A stretch of 64,000 bases of DNA from Ciona savignyi. Its lineage: Eukaryota; Chordata; Ascidiacea; Phlebobranchia; Cionidae. Location: assembly GCA_000149265.1 (NCBI GenBank), contig CH003424.1, positions 236,690 to 300,689 on the forward strand, written 5' to 3'. The notes under the pieces were generated by a model. That model ran no database searches. It was given only the letters and a program-made list of their open reading frames with translations, and was not told the origin of the DNA. Made by a program: the position numbers and the translations under genes. Positions 48,901 through 61,268 of the stretch are shown in pieces. Numbering within the stretch: position 1 is the first letter of the stretch; each line of letters opens with the position of its first letter.

Positions 48901-51900
48901 CGAACAATGAACAACGATTATTGTCAATTTCTCAATATATTGTCAGATGCCAAAGGATCCCCAAAGAAAAAAGATAAAAAAGTAAAGTGAAGTGAATTTT
49001 TTCATACTTAATTGGTTCCATATTAATTTCATTTTAATTTTGTTTAATTTTATTCATTTTATAGATAATTACTAGTTACCGCAATTTACCAATAAATATA
49101 AGGGTAGAAATATCGAATAAACAATTAAAGTGATCTAAAACACTATATAATCTTGCATTTAGAAACTGCTGAGAGGTTACGACTTTGACTTCAATCACTG
49201 GCCCTATGATTTCCGCTGGGATGACGTGGAAAGCAAAACCTCGTGGTCGAAACCACCCTCGTTCTGGAGAAGGATAAGATCACAGCACAACAATATTGTC
49301 TCAACTGTGTTGATTGGTATCCCAGAGGAAATACTTGCGTATGTGATCTCACATACGTTTGGAATCAGCATCACTTACCCTGGTTCAATGAAGCTTCTAC
49401 AGGCTGCATATGGTTAGTTCTGGAAGTTTGAATAAAACGAATATTTATAGCTGTGCATGGGTGAAAACTAAAAGGAGGGAAGGATGGAAACTGCACACTA
49501 ATAAAGATTATGACATTAGAGTTAGTTTTAAACATGGGGTTGGAGTAAAGGTTAGTTCTGGGATTAAGATTAGTGTTTAGAGCACGGTAAGAATTAATTT
49601 GAATAGTTTTAGAAAGCAGTTTTCCTTCCTCCCTTCTTTTAGTGTGGCCCCTGTGCATGCACCATTTAGCTGGTAATAAAAAACTTAACTGTTTCTCAGC
49701 CATTGTCCCACCAGAAAAAAACCTAATTTCTTAAATCTTCTCAAAGAGTGTATAAGCTTTCCACATTACTTGCATATGTTTGTTAGGTGTTATAAACCAT
49801 AAACCATTGAAGTTTTGATGATCAGTCACAGTCATACAATACATGTATATATCAATGAGAACAACTAATATGAAGCCAACTGTTGTTTAAAATGACTTGA
49901 CAATTAAACTGTTATTATTATGCTAAACTATAAATCAATGAAATCAATGAAAATATGCATCACCTTCTAGGTTCAGCACTGCAAGATAACAGAGCAAAGC
50001 TAGTGGAACAGGTTGGTTTGACTTATTTTTGTTCTTGTATTCACATTTTAACATTGTTAATTAAATAACAGATTTTTTAAAACAAATAATATTTTAATAC
50101 GGGGAATGCTATTCAACATTGCTGCCACTTCTAATTCAAGTGGAGTGTATAACATTTTGCTATTTTCCCATCTCCAATACCTAGTTTTTACATGTAAAGG
50201 TACTCCAGCCATCTTAGTATCAAAACCACCATTGGATAGGATGGGATATATTTATGTTTATCCACGTGAATAGGAAAACCAAGAGGTATATTGCACAGGG
50301 AATCGTCAGATTACATTGCGCCCACCGTCGGGTTATCGGGGCTATTGCAGTGTGTTGTATATGATTCACACGTTCCTTCAATTTAATAGAACCCATTAAT
50401 CCGCTGGGTTCAGGCAATGCCAGTTAAGTGCCTTGAAGAAGGATGTAACCGACTAGCGACCACCTTCGTACCTGCAACCGTTCGGCTGATTAATATTGAC
50501 TTTTCAGCACTGCTTTCCACACAATCATAATAACGTTGGCCTAACAGTTAAATTAATGTTGTTTAGAGTGGGGGAATCCGAAGCAAGTTAATAGCACGAG
50601 ATGGAAACAGCATTGACACCATGTTTGTTGACAAACGAGAAAAGTAAGTCATTGTTTTGTTTATAACAATAGCACAGTCATTACAGCAGCTTGGCTAATG
50701 CTATCAAATACGTTTCTCAAAACAAAACCTCGTTGGTTTTCAAAACTAAGCTTTGTTGCGCTGGAATGATGACTGTCCTGAGCATGATACCAGGAGTTAC
50801 GGAATGACAGTAGCAACGATATTTTTTTCCAACAATTTAAAAAAATTAAAATTGGATTAAAAGTTTGGAAAATAAATTAAGTAATTAATAGCATTATACT
50901 CCATGCATTTAAACATCCAATTTGCATTGTAAAAAATCTACCAATCTTGGTTATAGAGGTAACAGACTAGGTATTATAGCTAAAATTACCTAATCATTTG
51001 CCTAAAAGATTTAAAAATATGGGATCATTCTTAGTTGAAACCCAGCGGATTAATGGGTTCTACCGAATTGAAGGACGTGTCTATCATACACAATACAGTG
51101 CAAAAGCTCAGGTAAACCCGACGATGGGCGCGAGGTAATCTGACGATTGCCCGTGTGATAACCCCCTTTCCCATTCATGGGAATAAACATAAATATCCTA
51201 TCCCTCCTATGGTAAAAATCAAGCTTCTATTCCACAGTGGTGACAGACTAGCAAGCCACCATGGTTATACATTAGTGATCTGTTGTGAAGGTAATGGTGG
51301 CTTCTATGAGGTTGGTTGCATGTGCACCCCACTTCAATCTGGATACTCCGTGCTTGGCTGGAACCATCCTGGCTTTGCAGGGAGCACGGTAAGCTCATTC
51401 CAATTTTAATTGCAAATAATATTGCCATTCGAAATATAAAATGATTTCAAATTTGGCAAAATGTGTAATAATGCCATAATCAGTGTTATAATGTCATAAT
51501 CAGTGTTATAATGCCATAACCAGTGTAATAATGTCATAATCAGTGTTATTATGCCATAACCAGTGTAATAATGCCATAACCAAGGTTATAATGCCATAAC
51601 CAGTGTAATAATGTCATAACCAGTGTAATAATGTCATAATCAGTTTTATAATGCCATACCCAGTGTAATAATGCCATAACCAAGGTTATAATGCCATAAC
51701 CAGTGTAATAATGCCATAACCAAGGTTATAATGCCATACCCAGTGTAATAATGTCATAACCAGTGTTATAAGCAAAAATAAGCCTTTCAAAATACTACTG
51801 CCATTTTAAAAAGCTAAAATATTTTAAAAGGTTATGAATATGATTATGAATGTGAAATAGTATTTTGTTAATGTTAATAGTTTATGTTCACATCACATGA

Positions 51901-54900
51901 TTATGTTCTGGTGTCTAAGTTTTTTTGGGGAAATTGGCTGTTTTTTGCTACTTTTAAGTCTTAGTTATGGTTTTGCCCTATTTCTAGAATATTGTGAAAT
52001 GTAATAATGCTGTCAAAGTCTTTTAAATCTAGTACAGGTCTTATCGGTTTTTACTTTGCATTGTCATTGAAATATCATCTGGTCCTGATATTCATTACGA
52101 TGTTTTTTGTAATTCAGCGAGTAGCAATTTATTTCTACGAATTTGTAAAAATTTAAAAAAACTTAGTTTAAGCTCAAGGCATTTATACACACGCAGAGCC
52201 AAAAATCTGCGTGAGTAAACACGCACGCACGCCCTGCGAGTATGATTTTACTCTTGCAATTGAAAAAACTAATTAACATTTACCGCAACCGTTTTCTATT
52301 CAACTGTTGTATTGGGAAATAAAAACCAAATCCTCATCATTGCGAGCGTTTTTATTATACACATGGCACATATGAATACTAAAGTCTATAATACTTACAG
52401 CAGCATCATAATGTCAGATAGTTTACTCCTCGCGTGAAGATGTACTCATGTGAGCTACCACACGGGAGGGTATTCTTTACTCGAAATTTGATGGATTTTT
52501 GGCCTTGCCACCCACATAACTGTTATATGATCCTAGCCATTCATAAATCCCATTTCTACACAGGGTTCTCCATTTCCAGAGGCAGAAAAATGTGCAATTG
52601 ACGTTGTGTTCCAATATGCTATACATGAGCTAAAATTTCAACCAGAAAATATACTTGTGTTTGCTTGGTCTATTGGTATGTTTATTTGTGTTTTTAAATG
52701 TTTTTCTTTATAAACAGAACATATCTTAAGTTACAGGTGCAAGGCCCTACAATTTGGACTTAACATGACAAATGATCTTTAAATTCTTTTAAAGTGATTT
52801 GAAATTATATATACAAATTGTTTGAATTTTTCTTCCAATTTAGTACGACCGATTAGCTTGGTGGGTTGGTGCGTCGCCTATTAGCCGAAGAGTTGTTGGT
52901 TCGAAACCAGTGGCTGGCTGGTCGATTGCATTCTTGGACAATGCACTTATAGCAGACATTGTCTAAATCCAGTGGAATGATGGGTTTTACCAAATTAAAG
53001 AAACGCTTGAATCACTTAACACACTAACCACCTCTTAGCGAGAGGTGATCTGACGATTGTGTTAATGGCCACTGCTTTTCCCATTCACAGTAATAAACAT
53101 GAATATTCGATCCTATGTTAATTACACTCTCATTCAGGTGGTTTCTCAGCACTTACAGCCGCAATCCAATATCCGGACATCAGCGGTTTGATACTTGATG
53201 CCACCTTCTATGATATTTTGCCATTTGCAAAGAAAATGATGCCACAATTTGTTGGTGATTACTTTGCTTTTATTTCAACTATTCTACTTTAATTTTATTT
53301 TAACCTTAAAAAAAGTAGGAACCTACTAACAATATAACTTATACTAATTATGTCCGAAAAGTTGAAAGTCCTGAGCACTTTCTTTGCATTTGAACTGTCT
53401 ACTTTGCCCAATTAATATTTAATGTCAACCTGCAATTCATTTAGTACATAAGATAAAAACGCTGTAAGGCTAGAAATTTTGAATGTTTATCTAAACATGA
53501 ATGAGATTTCTGACATGATAAATCCTAAAATGTTTGTTTAATATAAATAAATAAATGGTTATTTTTGTTCCAACAGAGCCCATTGTTACCTACACAGTGA
53601 GGAATTATTTGAATTTGCATCATAGTCAACTGCTTCGTCAGTACAAAGGACCGATCCATTTCATACGTCGAACCCAGGATGAAGTTATGAACTTGGGTTT
53701 GTCCTATTAAACTATGTCGAGTAATATAGGATATTCTTGTTTTTTTCCACATAAATAAGAAAATGCAAGTGGTGTTCTCAAATGGGCAATTGTCAGATTA
53801 CCTGACAAATACATAAGAGAGCGTTCACATATGGGTAATCTTTCAATTACTTTGCAATTGCGTAAGGGAACGTTATCACATAGAAAACATCAGATTACTT
53901 AGCAACTATGTAAGTGAGCATTTGCACACAGGCAATCGTCACATTACGTTACGCCCATCGTCGGGTAACCGGAGCTATTTATATTCATCGCCATTCCTTT
54001 CATTTCTTTGGTTGTTTAAAACTGGTCTTTACTGGAACGTTTGAGCTATGAATGACTATGGATGGGATTGAATTTGGGCTAAAAGAAGTTTGCAAACTTA
54101 TAAAACTTTAATTTAGATGTTTGATTTATAAACACAACTTCCGCCAGGTATTAGAGTGATTTAGCAAGCCTAGTGTGTCTAATGTTAGGTTACCAACGCA
54201 AAAAATAAAAAGTTGTAGGACAAAATAAAAACTTTTTTGCAACGGAGTATTAAGATGAAGTTGTGAGACAAGGTGCCTGGTCTTTTAGTGAGACCATGCC
54301 ACTACTAGACCTGATAGCTGGAAAATAGGGAGAAACCAGCAATATTATCAGAAGTTTGCTGATGAATTTCGCAAGCGTGGTGTTATTAAAGATTGGTTTG
54401 TACAAGATTTAGCAATACAGGATGTCCTGTAGTTAGTTTCAAGTTTTCAGTGTTGTAAGATATATCACGATTTCAGTTTGAGGGACAGTCGGTTTAGTAA
54501 ATTATATGATACATAAATCATATGCTAACATTCAACTAGGCTAACCTAACATCAGCAGTCAGATCCAATTGCATTCCAAAAACAATAAACAAAAATAGTG
54601 TATCGTAAACGCGATACTTTAGGATTAGATTTGAAACTTGTGTGGCGTCATTTTAAATCCGTTTAAGCCAGCACCATTTAAACAGACTTACTATCTTACT
54701 TGTATTTTTCATTCCACAAAAGAAATCACTATCTTACTTTTATCATTTATCTTTGGCTAGATGGTCAACATAGACTGGAAAGCAACCTTGGCAACCAGTT
54801 GATCGAAGACTTCTTTCAAACGAGATACCCGAAGTTGTTTGAAACCGAGGAAGCCACCAATCAACCCTCCGAAGTGCTTTGGTCATGGTTTACCGCCCCG

Positions 54901-56800
54901 GACACAAGAGACAGAGGTATATCTCCTGATTTGAAAAAGCTTTATTCAATGAAAACTTTTATGGAATAAAACATCTTGAACTTATCTAATTATATATATA
55001 TATATATATGGACATTCTCTACATTTTGTCATTCTATAATCTTTTAGATTTTATTCTAACGAACCTAAATACAAAATAGTCCTTAAATATATTTGTATTT
55101 TGTTAAGTAAAAAAATGGTTATGTTTTATTGTAATTAATGTATCTACCAGTTGGTTAAGAGTTTATTTAGACTCTGTCATAGCTCTTTAACATTTGTGTT
55201 AACAAATTTGTATTATCAAAGTTGCAATGTTGTATAGAATGTACATTGAATAATATTTCTGTTTCCCTGTGAATTGGAAAACTAAATGGGCGTTATCACA
55301 CCAATGACAATCAGGTTATCTAGTACCCAACCGCAGGTTACCAGAGCAATTGCAATGTTGCGTACAATTAAGACAGACGTTCCTTCAGTTTTAATCCAAC
55401 TTATTAATCCACTGGTTCAGATGTGGCGAGGGCTGCCACCCACCGAAACCCTAACACAAGAACAACCATCGAACAAGTTTTAATGTTTTCATGCCACCTT
55501 TGTAAGCTCATTTAAGCATTTTGCAAAAAAGGCTAAAAAACATTTTCCAAAACACAAGCCCTAAAATATATTTTATTGAAACATGGACGCCCTGTATACC
55601 GGTTAGTCTGGCGGTTAAGTTTGTCGCCTTTTAATCATAAGGTTGCAGGCGCTAAACTGGTCGCTAGCTAGTCGGTTGTGTCCTTTGGCAAGACACTCAA
55701 CGGACATTGCCTGAACCCATCGGATTAATGGGTTCTACCAAATTAAAGGAACGTGTCTACCTGTCTATCATATATAACACACTGCAATAGCTCCGTTAAC
55801 ACGACGATGGGCGCAAGGTGATCTGACGATTGCCTGTGTGTTAACCCCCTTGGTTTTCCCATTCACAGGGATAAACATGAACATCCTATTCTATTCTATT
55901 CCGTTGGGTTTGTAAAACAAATTATACAGTATATTGTATGGTACTGTAAATATTGGTGTAATAGCAAAAGTGTGATAGTAATGAGATTTGACTGCATACA
56001 CTTTGGGTTTTAGCGGCCACGTCTAATTATACCAAAATTTAATAATTTATTGCTTTTTTAAATGTGTTCTAATGACTTTCGTTTTACCGTTTTTTCCAAA
56101 TTTTTATTAATAGTCCTGCTTCATGTTTTCATTGTGAAAACAAAAAATAAACTAAACTACATGATCTTACTCTAGATGAAATAGCTGCATCTTGGAATCT
56201 AGATGCAAAAGAATGTGAATCCATCGTGCAGAACTATATTTTCCAACATCCACTTTCAACTTATCCTATTGATCTCGGCCATGACTTAAGCCAGGTGCAG
56301 AAAATCCAAGTTCTTTTATACTTGGTAAGCTTTGCTGTATAATTTAGTTTATTCGTTTTTTTTGCCTTATAAAAAGCAGCAAATGTAATAAATCACAAAC
56401 AGATGATCAGGTAAAAACGGCAAAAGCAGCTGTTAAAATACGTCATTAAAAAGGATACCGATATTAAATTTAGCAGATACCGCCGCCCAACCCAATCGAA
56501 ATTACAAGGATTTGGAAACTTTTTACAAATAAAAGATGCAGCATTCCAACTTGACTTTAAAAACATTTTTACAACACCCATGTCCAGTGTGTATTTGTAA
56601 AAGTTGTTTTTAAAATTACTACAAAATTATATTTCCAGGTAAACAAACATGTCGCGTGTTACCCATCCACCCACTGCACCCCCCTACCCCCTTCGTATTT
56701 CACCCAACCATGGAAAATAGGGGGGAACCACCAATCTGGTAGTGACAGTGCAAACTCTTCTGATTTTGAGCTGATTAACTCACAAACCGTAGATTACTGA
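45928..56800 (+). CDS. ABHD16A: ABHD16A-like phospholipid serine hydrolase
   Basis: Fourteen exons: 45928-46008, 47152-47275, 48289-48375, 48893-48981, 49163-49412, 49971-50011, 50567-50643, 51238-51388, 52564-52675, 53138-53254, 53577-53696, 54761-54916, 56176-56324, 56639-56800. They total 1716 nt, 571 aa (human ABHD16A 558). ABHD16A is a membrane hydrolase that turns phosphatidylserine into lyso-phosphatidylserine. N-terminal hydrophobic segments lie around LWLVFLYRRG and ASALFVALLI. The domain then follows with DGNSIDTMFVD, LVICCEGNGGFYEVG and GYSVLGWNHPGFAGST. The nucleophile elbow is AWSIGGFSA, split over exons 9 and 10, and LILDATFYD follows. RRTQDE probably bears the catalytic Asp, and the last exon supplies the histidines (KHVACYPSTHCTPLP). 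The close paralogue ABHD16B is usually intronless, so 16A is the better name. Poly(A) signal AATAAA at 56873-56878. The last two exons are duplicated at 62552-63760. Confidence 0.94.
46108..46636 (+). mobile_element. tRNA-headed SINE interrupted by a MITE
   Basis: The SINE runs to about 46365 (ATGGTGGGTAGAATGTAATC), is broken by the MITE at 46378-46570, and resumes with GTTGATAACACCACTTGTGT and a tail ending CATTCTATTCTATAC. Confidence 0.7.
46378..46570. mobile_element. GGAGGGAA-type MITE nested in a SINE
   Basis: Left GAGGAAAAGCGGAAAGGAGG and AAACTGCACACTAAAATAAA; right CCCTCTTTCCCTCCTTTTAG. The core has GGGTTGGAGTTGGGGTTAGT. Confidence 0.75.
48635..48792 (+). mobile_element. SINE fragment in ABHD16A intron 3
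   Basis: GGACAAGGCATTGTCCTTGC and AACACACTGCAATAGCTCCG remain; the head and middle are lost. Confidence 0.55.
49468..49652. mobile_element. GGAGGGAA-type MITE in ABHD16A intron 5
   Basis: ACTAAAAGGAGGGAAGGATG at the left and CTTCCTCCCTTCTTTTAGTG at the right: a well-kept pair of inverted ends. Confidence 0.75.
50228..50492 (-). mobile_element. tRNA-headed SINE in ABHD16A intron 6
   Basis: Antisense copy from ACCATTGGATAGGATGGGAT to CCTGCAACCGTTCGGCTGAT. Confidence 0.75.
51036..51210 (+). mobile_element. SINE 3' half next to ABHD16A exon 8
   Basis: Starts inside the body (AAACCCAGCGGATTAATGGG) and ends ATAAATATCCTATCCCTCCT, 28 bp before exon 8. Confidence 0.7.
51468..51770 (+). repeat. 20-bp minisatellite, about 15 units
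   Basis: The unit ATAATGCCATAACCAGTGTA varies mainly at three positions (C/T in GYC, A/C in the middle, AGTGTT/AAGGTT), and the variants alternate in higher-order patterns. It lies in ABHD16A intron 8. Confidence 0.9.
52845..53117 (+). mobile_element. tRNA-headed SINE in ABHD16A intron 9
   Basis: Head TACGACCGATTAGCTTGGTG, tail ATGAATATTCGATCCTATG; it ends about 20 bp before exon 10. Confidence 0.75.
53722..54010 (-). mobile_element. Rearranged SINE with an internally repeated 3' part
   Basis: The segment corresponding to the SINE 3' region (GGGCAATTGTCAGATTACCT type) occurs four times in a row between 53779 and 53955, each ~50 bp with TAAG(A/G)GA(G/A)C between. It is followed by a single GCCCATCGTCGGGTAACCGG. 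Confidence 0.6.
54990..55009. repeat. (AT)n microsatellite
   Basis: An uninterrupted run of about ten TA units in ABHD16A intron 12. Confidence 0.9.
55253..55430 (-). mobile_element. SINE, old partial copy
   Basis: GTGAATTGGAAAACTAAATG, GGTTACCAGAGCAATTGCAA and TTATTAATCCACTGGTTCAG mark a diverged antisense element. Confidence 0.6.
55592..55906 (+). mobile_element. tRNA-headed SINE, full length, in ABHD16A intron 12
   Basis: TGTATACCGGTTAGTCTGGC head, body close to consensus, tail ACATCCTATTCTATTCTATT. It ends directly at the left edge of the segment duplicated at 62285. Confidence 0.8.
56010..56158 (+). mobile_element. AT-rich MITE upstream of ABHD16A exon 13
   Basis: TTTTAGCGGCCACGTCTAAT to AAAAAATAAACTAAACTAC. 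A second copy lies in reverse orientation after the exon. Confidence 0.6.
56338..56480 (-). mobile_element. AT-rich MITE downstream of ABHD16A exon 13
   Basis: TAATTTAGTTTATTCGTTTT, AAAACGGCAAAAGCAGCTGT and AAAATACGTCATTAAAAAGG, the reverse of the copy at 56010. Confidence 0.6.
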
Positions 56801-57057
56801 TTTATTTTGTAATAACATTCTTTGTGCATGTAACACCTGTATAGATGGATTCTTGCTTTAAGCGTTTTATGAAATAAATTCACATACGGGATTGGTTGGG
56901 ACAGTAGTTAAAGAAAGTGTAAGTAACCTTACACCCCGTGTTAGCTCGTAATTTAATTCAACATTTTAAATAATTTTCATGTTGATAGTTTCTTATACAA
57001 GCTCTACATAAACTTACATGATAACTACTAGTGTTGATTATTTAAGAACATTTGCTG

Positions 57058-57336
57058 TTTATCCCCGTGAATGGGAAAACCAAGGAGGTTAACACACGAG
57101 CAATCGTCAGATCGCGCCCACCGTCGGGTTACCGAAGCTATTGCATTGTGTTGTGTATGATAAGACACGTTTCTTCAATTCGGTAGAACACATTAATCCG
57201 CTGGATCCAGGCAATGTTCGTTAAGTGCCTTGCCCAAGGATACAACCGACCAGCTAGCGACAAGTTTCGAACCTACAATCTTTCGATTGAAGGCCGACGC
57301 ACTTAACCGCCAGACTAACCAGCCGGTCAAATGTAC
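57058..57336 (-). mobile_element. tRNA-headed SINE downstream of ABHD16A
   Basis: TTATCCCCGTGAATGGGAAA to CGCCAGACTAACCAGCCGGT. It starts about 15 bp after the point where the two duplicated copies diverge. Confidence 0.8.
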
Positions 57337-57679
57337 GGTGATGAAGTGGAATAACTTGTGCTACAATATGTCCTATAAAATTCGACTAATTTTTTTTATA
57401 GTTTCGGTAGTTGGTCGTCACTTGTTGAAAGCACACCACTAAAAAAATTATCAAAAAGCAAAAAATACATTTACCCGAGTCCCAGCCGCATTAAACAGGT
57501 AAACCAGAAAACACTAAAATAAAATTTTAGTATGGTTCAGCATCTAAAAATAAATCATTTTATAAATTTGGTGAAATTACTGGCATTGCAATTTGTATAA
57601 ATTTCTTGCTTTAGTCATAATAAAGTCCTCAAAAAATATGTAAATTAACTAAAACAACCTGAAAGAATTACACACTATT

Positions 57680-57900
57680 TCACTGACTATCTTGGTGGGT
57701 TGGTGCGTCGCATTTTCAAACCTTGTCGTTATCTGTTAGTTGTTTCATTGGGCAAGACACTTAGCGTAAAGCACCTAAACTTAAACTGAAGTAACGTCTT
57801 ACGGCACATTGCAATAGCTCCTGAAACCTGACGATTGCCCTTGTGATAGCCCTCCCTAGTTTTCCATTAATTGGAATTAAACCAAAATATTCTTCTAAAT
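57680..57900 (+). mobile_element. SINE, degraded
   Basis: Head TGACTATCTTGGTGGGTTGG, a shortened body with GGGCAAGACACTTAGCG and the 3' part TGACGATTGCCCTTGTGATA. The rest of 57337-58040 has no gene. Confidence 0.6.
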
Positions 57901-58045
57901 CAATGCATACAAATAGTGTAATTGGAAATAATTTTGTACAAGCATAATCAATAAGATGATTAAATTGATGGACAAGAAGACAAAATAGAGAGAAGTTCGC
58001 CTTTTTTCTGATCCATTCAACGCCACATCTCGCCTTTCTTCTAAA

Positions 58046-58150
58046 CCAATCAACACCAAGTATGTAAAATCGGAGGAAAAAGTTAAATATGTAGCCAGCC
58101 AATCAGTAAATAGATTCGGTTTTCCTCCAATAAAAAAAATAATATAAAAG
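58046..58150 (+). promoter_or_regulatory. Histone H3 promoter
   Basis: TATAAAAG at 58143-58150 lies 54 bp before the start codon. CCAAT boxes stand at 58046-58050, 58099-58103 and 58127-58131. This arrangement is usual for replication-dependent histone genes. Confidence 0.8.
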
Positions 58151-58194
58151 CCTCGGCATCGTTAGAATCGATCATTTAGTAATAAAGCTGTTAA

Positions 58195-58614
<420 letters not shown>

Positions 58615-58644
58615 ACCATCTTGGGACAAGTAAAAATTGTAAAC

Positions 58645-58664
58645 GGCTCTTTTCAGAGCCACCA
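58645..58664 (+). terminator. Histone H3 mRNA 3' stem-loop
   Basis: GGCTCTTTTCAGAGCC followed by ACCA: six-pair stem, four-base loop, the SLBP-binding signal for histone 3' end formation. Confidence 0.97.
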
Positions 58665-58825
58665 ATGCCATGTAAAGAGTCAAGGGATGATACCAAGTAG
58701 AACAGGGAATTAACGGCGGTTTTAAAATTTAGATTGCTATTGTGCTACAGTTTATAAAACGTTGCTCGCTGATGCGAATAAATGTAACCACCGGGATTTC
58801 TTACATAAAAAGTATTTATTTTGTA

Positions 58826-58964
58826 ACGGGCAACGCTAAAGGGAGGGAAACTGCTGACAAAAACTTAAATTAGTTTTAACCCTTCCCTAAACTAATCTCA
58901 ACCCCAGAACTAACTCTAATGTCATAATATTTATTCGTAGGGTGCAGTTTCCCTCCTTTTGTAA
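58826..58964. mobile_element. GGAGGGAA-type MITE between H3 and H2A
   Basis: AACGCTAAAGGGAGGGAAAC at the left and GTGCAGTTTCCCTCCTTTTG at the right; a shortened core with CCCCAGAACTAACTCTAATG. Confidence 0.7.
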
Positions 58965-59350
58965 CTAGTAACGACGTTGTTTTACACTTTATATAATTAT
59001 AGTACTTAGTTGTGTCGAATATTTCCACCAAAGAATAAGAATAGAACCAACCAATCAGAAAGCGGTTACCCTCGCCCAATCACAATGTGAAGAGTGATCC
59101 GATGTAACTCGACAATCCACGAAACGTTTTCACGCGACAATGTATGGAACGAAATCTGTCTTTCACTAGTAATTTTTACAACAAATAATCAATTATACGT
59201 AACAAGGTTAAATAAGCGCGTATATCAAAGCGGAAATCATTTTATTTTATGTAATCGTATATGCACGAACCATTGCAAGAATGTAACAGAATCAAATATT
59301 TAAATATATTTGGATTTTATTGCTATTAGTACTCTTTTAAGAAATTGGGT

Positions 59351-59366
59351 GGCTCTAAAAAGAGCC
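59351..59366 (-). terminator. Histone H2A mRNA 3' stem-loop
   Basis: On the minus strand GGCTCTTTTTAGAGCC then ACCC, 30 bp after the stop codon. Confidence 0.97.
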
Positions 59367-59396
59367 GTTTAATGGTGGTTGTAAAACCGACTTTAA

Positions 59397-59792
<396 letters not shown>

Positions 59793-59855
59793 CTAGAACA
59801 AAACACAACTTGGTTGCTTATGAACGGTAAGTGGAAATTGATTTCAGTGCTCTGT

Positions 59856-59952
59856 TATATAGGCGAAAAATTGTCGAATTTCGCTCAAATAACGTAAAAA
59901 AAAAGATGAACCAATTATTGTTCTCTCCTAAATTGGGGAGAGATTAGATTGG
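59856..59952 (-). promoter_or_regulatory. Histone H2A promoter
   Basis: On the minus strand a TATATA at 59856-59861 lies 85 bp before the start codon, with CCAAT sequences at 59932-59936 and 59948-59952. Confidence 0.75.
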
Positions 59953-59959
59953 CGTTCCA

Positions 59960-61265
59960 ATGGACCAATTAGATTCTCTCTCTCTATCTGAAAAGAGATG
60001 GCTGTTCAGAACATTTTTTACAGTGATTATTTTTTAAGCAACTAGATCTAGACAAAGATGCACATTTTATTTTTTTCCATATACACGAATAATTTACTTG
60101 TTCAAATGAACAAATTGATAAATGTTAATTTCAAAGTACGTTGGCTTTTTGTGTTTCTTCTATTTTCATTAAATAATTGGTTATTTAGAAGTCGTTGTGT
60201 AATAATATCCTCAAAACTGTTTTTATTTGATTTTACCCCCATCTAATCCTTACTTAACATTTCGGTTGGCAGTTTTTCGTTCATAGGCATTTTTTTAAAT
60301 ACATTTAGTTTTTCTCACCGCTGAATGACAAGACTAATAAACAATACGTAGTTAAATTTTGTTGCATCAAACCTTTGTTTAACGTATCTAAAGTTTAAGG
60401 AATCCACAGTGACACAACCTTCATAACAAAGCTCTTAACACAATGATCGTCCTAGTTAATATACCACTATGTATTTATTCTTATATAACACACCTGGACC
60501 TATGTCTTTGAGACCCAATCTTAAGATCATTCATCAGCATTGATTGTATCTTGATCTTGACATTCTTGATTAACAAATTTTGATCTGCACAAAGGAACCT
60601 ATACATATTTTCAAGCCTAGGTTGTTTTGCTAGTGGTTCCAGCCATTGAAACTACCAAAAAGGCTGTTCACATGATGCATGATCAAGCGGATCGGATTAA
60701 GTACCAAACGGATTTGAAATTACGTTACACAAGTTTCAAATCCAATCCATTAAGTTTCGTATCTACATAAGGCTATTTATGTTTTTGTTTTTTTAGAGTG
60801 CAATCGGATCTGCCTGCTGTTTAGGATGTGGTGGGGTGGCCTAGTGGAATGTTAGCGTGTACGTTTTGTATTGTAAATTGTTTTAATGGTATTTATGAAT
60901 GTATACCAAACAAGTATGTGTAACAATAAGATTTTAAAACCAGATTGTTAAAACTCGTTGCATAAAAAGAAGTCTTTAAGAGAGACTAAATGAACCAATT
61001 AGAACTAATCTGCGAATAAGTTGACCAATCTTATCGTTACGATCAGAAATCCAAATATCTTGTTTGAAAATTTCTAACTGTATGTCGAAGTAAATTACTA
61101 CAATATTGCTTTAGGTGTTGGCGTACAAGGCAACCGTATGACGAGTATAGAAAACATATTTTATTTTACTTAGCTGTGCCCTTAAAACAAATTGTATTCT
61201 TGTATTAGCTAACCATTGACGCTTGAACAAACGATGTAATATTTCGATCTCTTTCTATTAATTTG
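59960..61265. other. Spacer between H2A and H4 genes
   Basis: AT-rich, with no histone coding sequence, no SINE and no recognisable gene on either strand. A weak tRNA A-box-like GTGGCCTAGTGG near 60838 has no B box. Confidence 0.6.
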
Positions 61266-61268
61266 GGT

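Larger units (their letters stand above)
55910..57043 (+). repeat. Segmental duplication, copy 1
   Basis: From GTAAAACAAATTATACAGTA to ACTACTAGTGTT this stretch is nearly identical to 62285-63996. It contains ABHD16A exons 13 and 14, their intron, the 3' UTR and flanks. Confidence 0.9.

Noticed and set aside
51468..51770. Regular repeat array considered as CRISPR
   Set aside because: Units are contiguous without unique spacers, and the genome is animal; it is a minisatellite.
60838..60880. tRNA-like GTGGCCTAGTGG... as a tRNA gene
   Set aside because: No B box, no foldable cloverleaf; only an A-box-like stretch.
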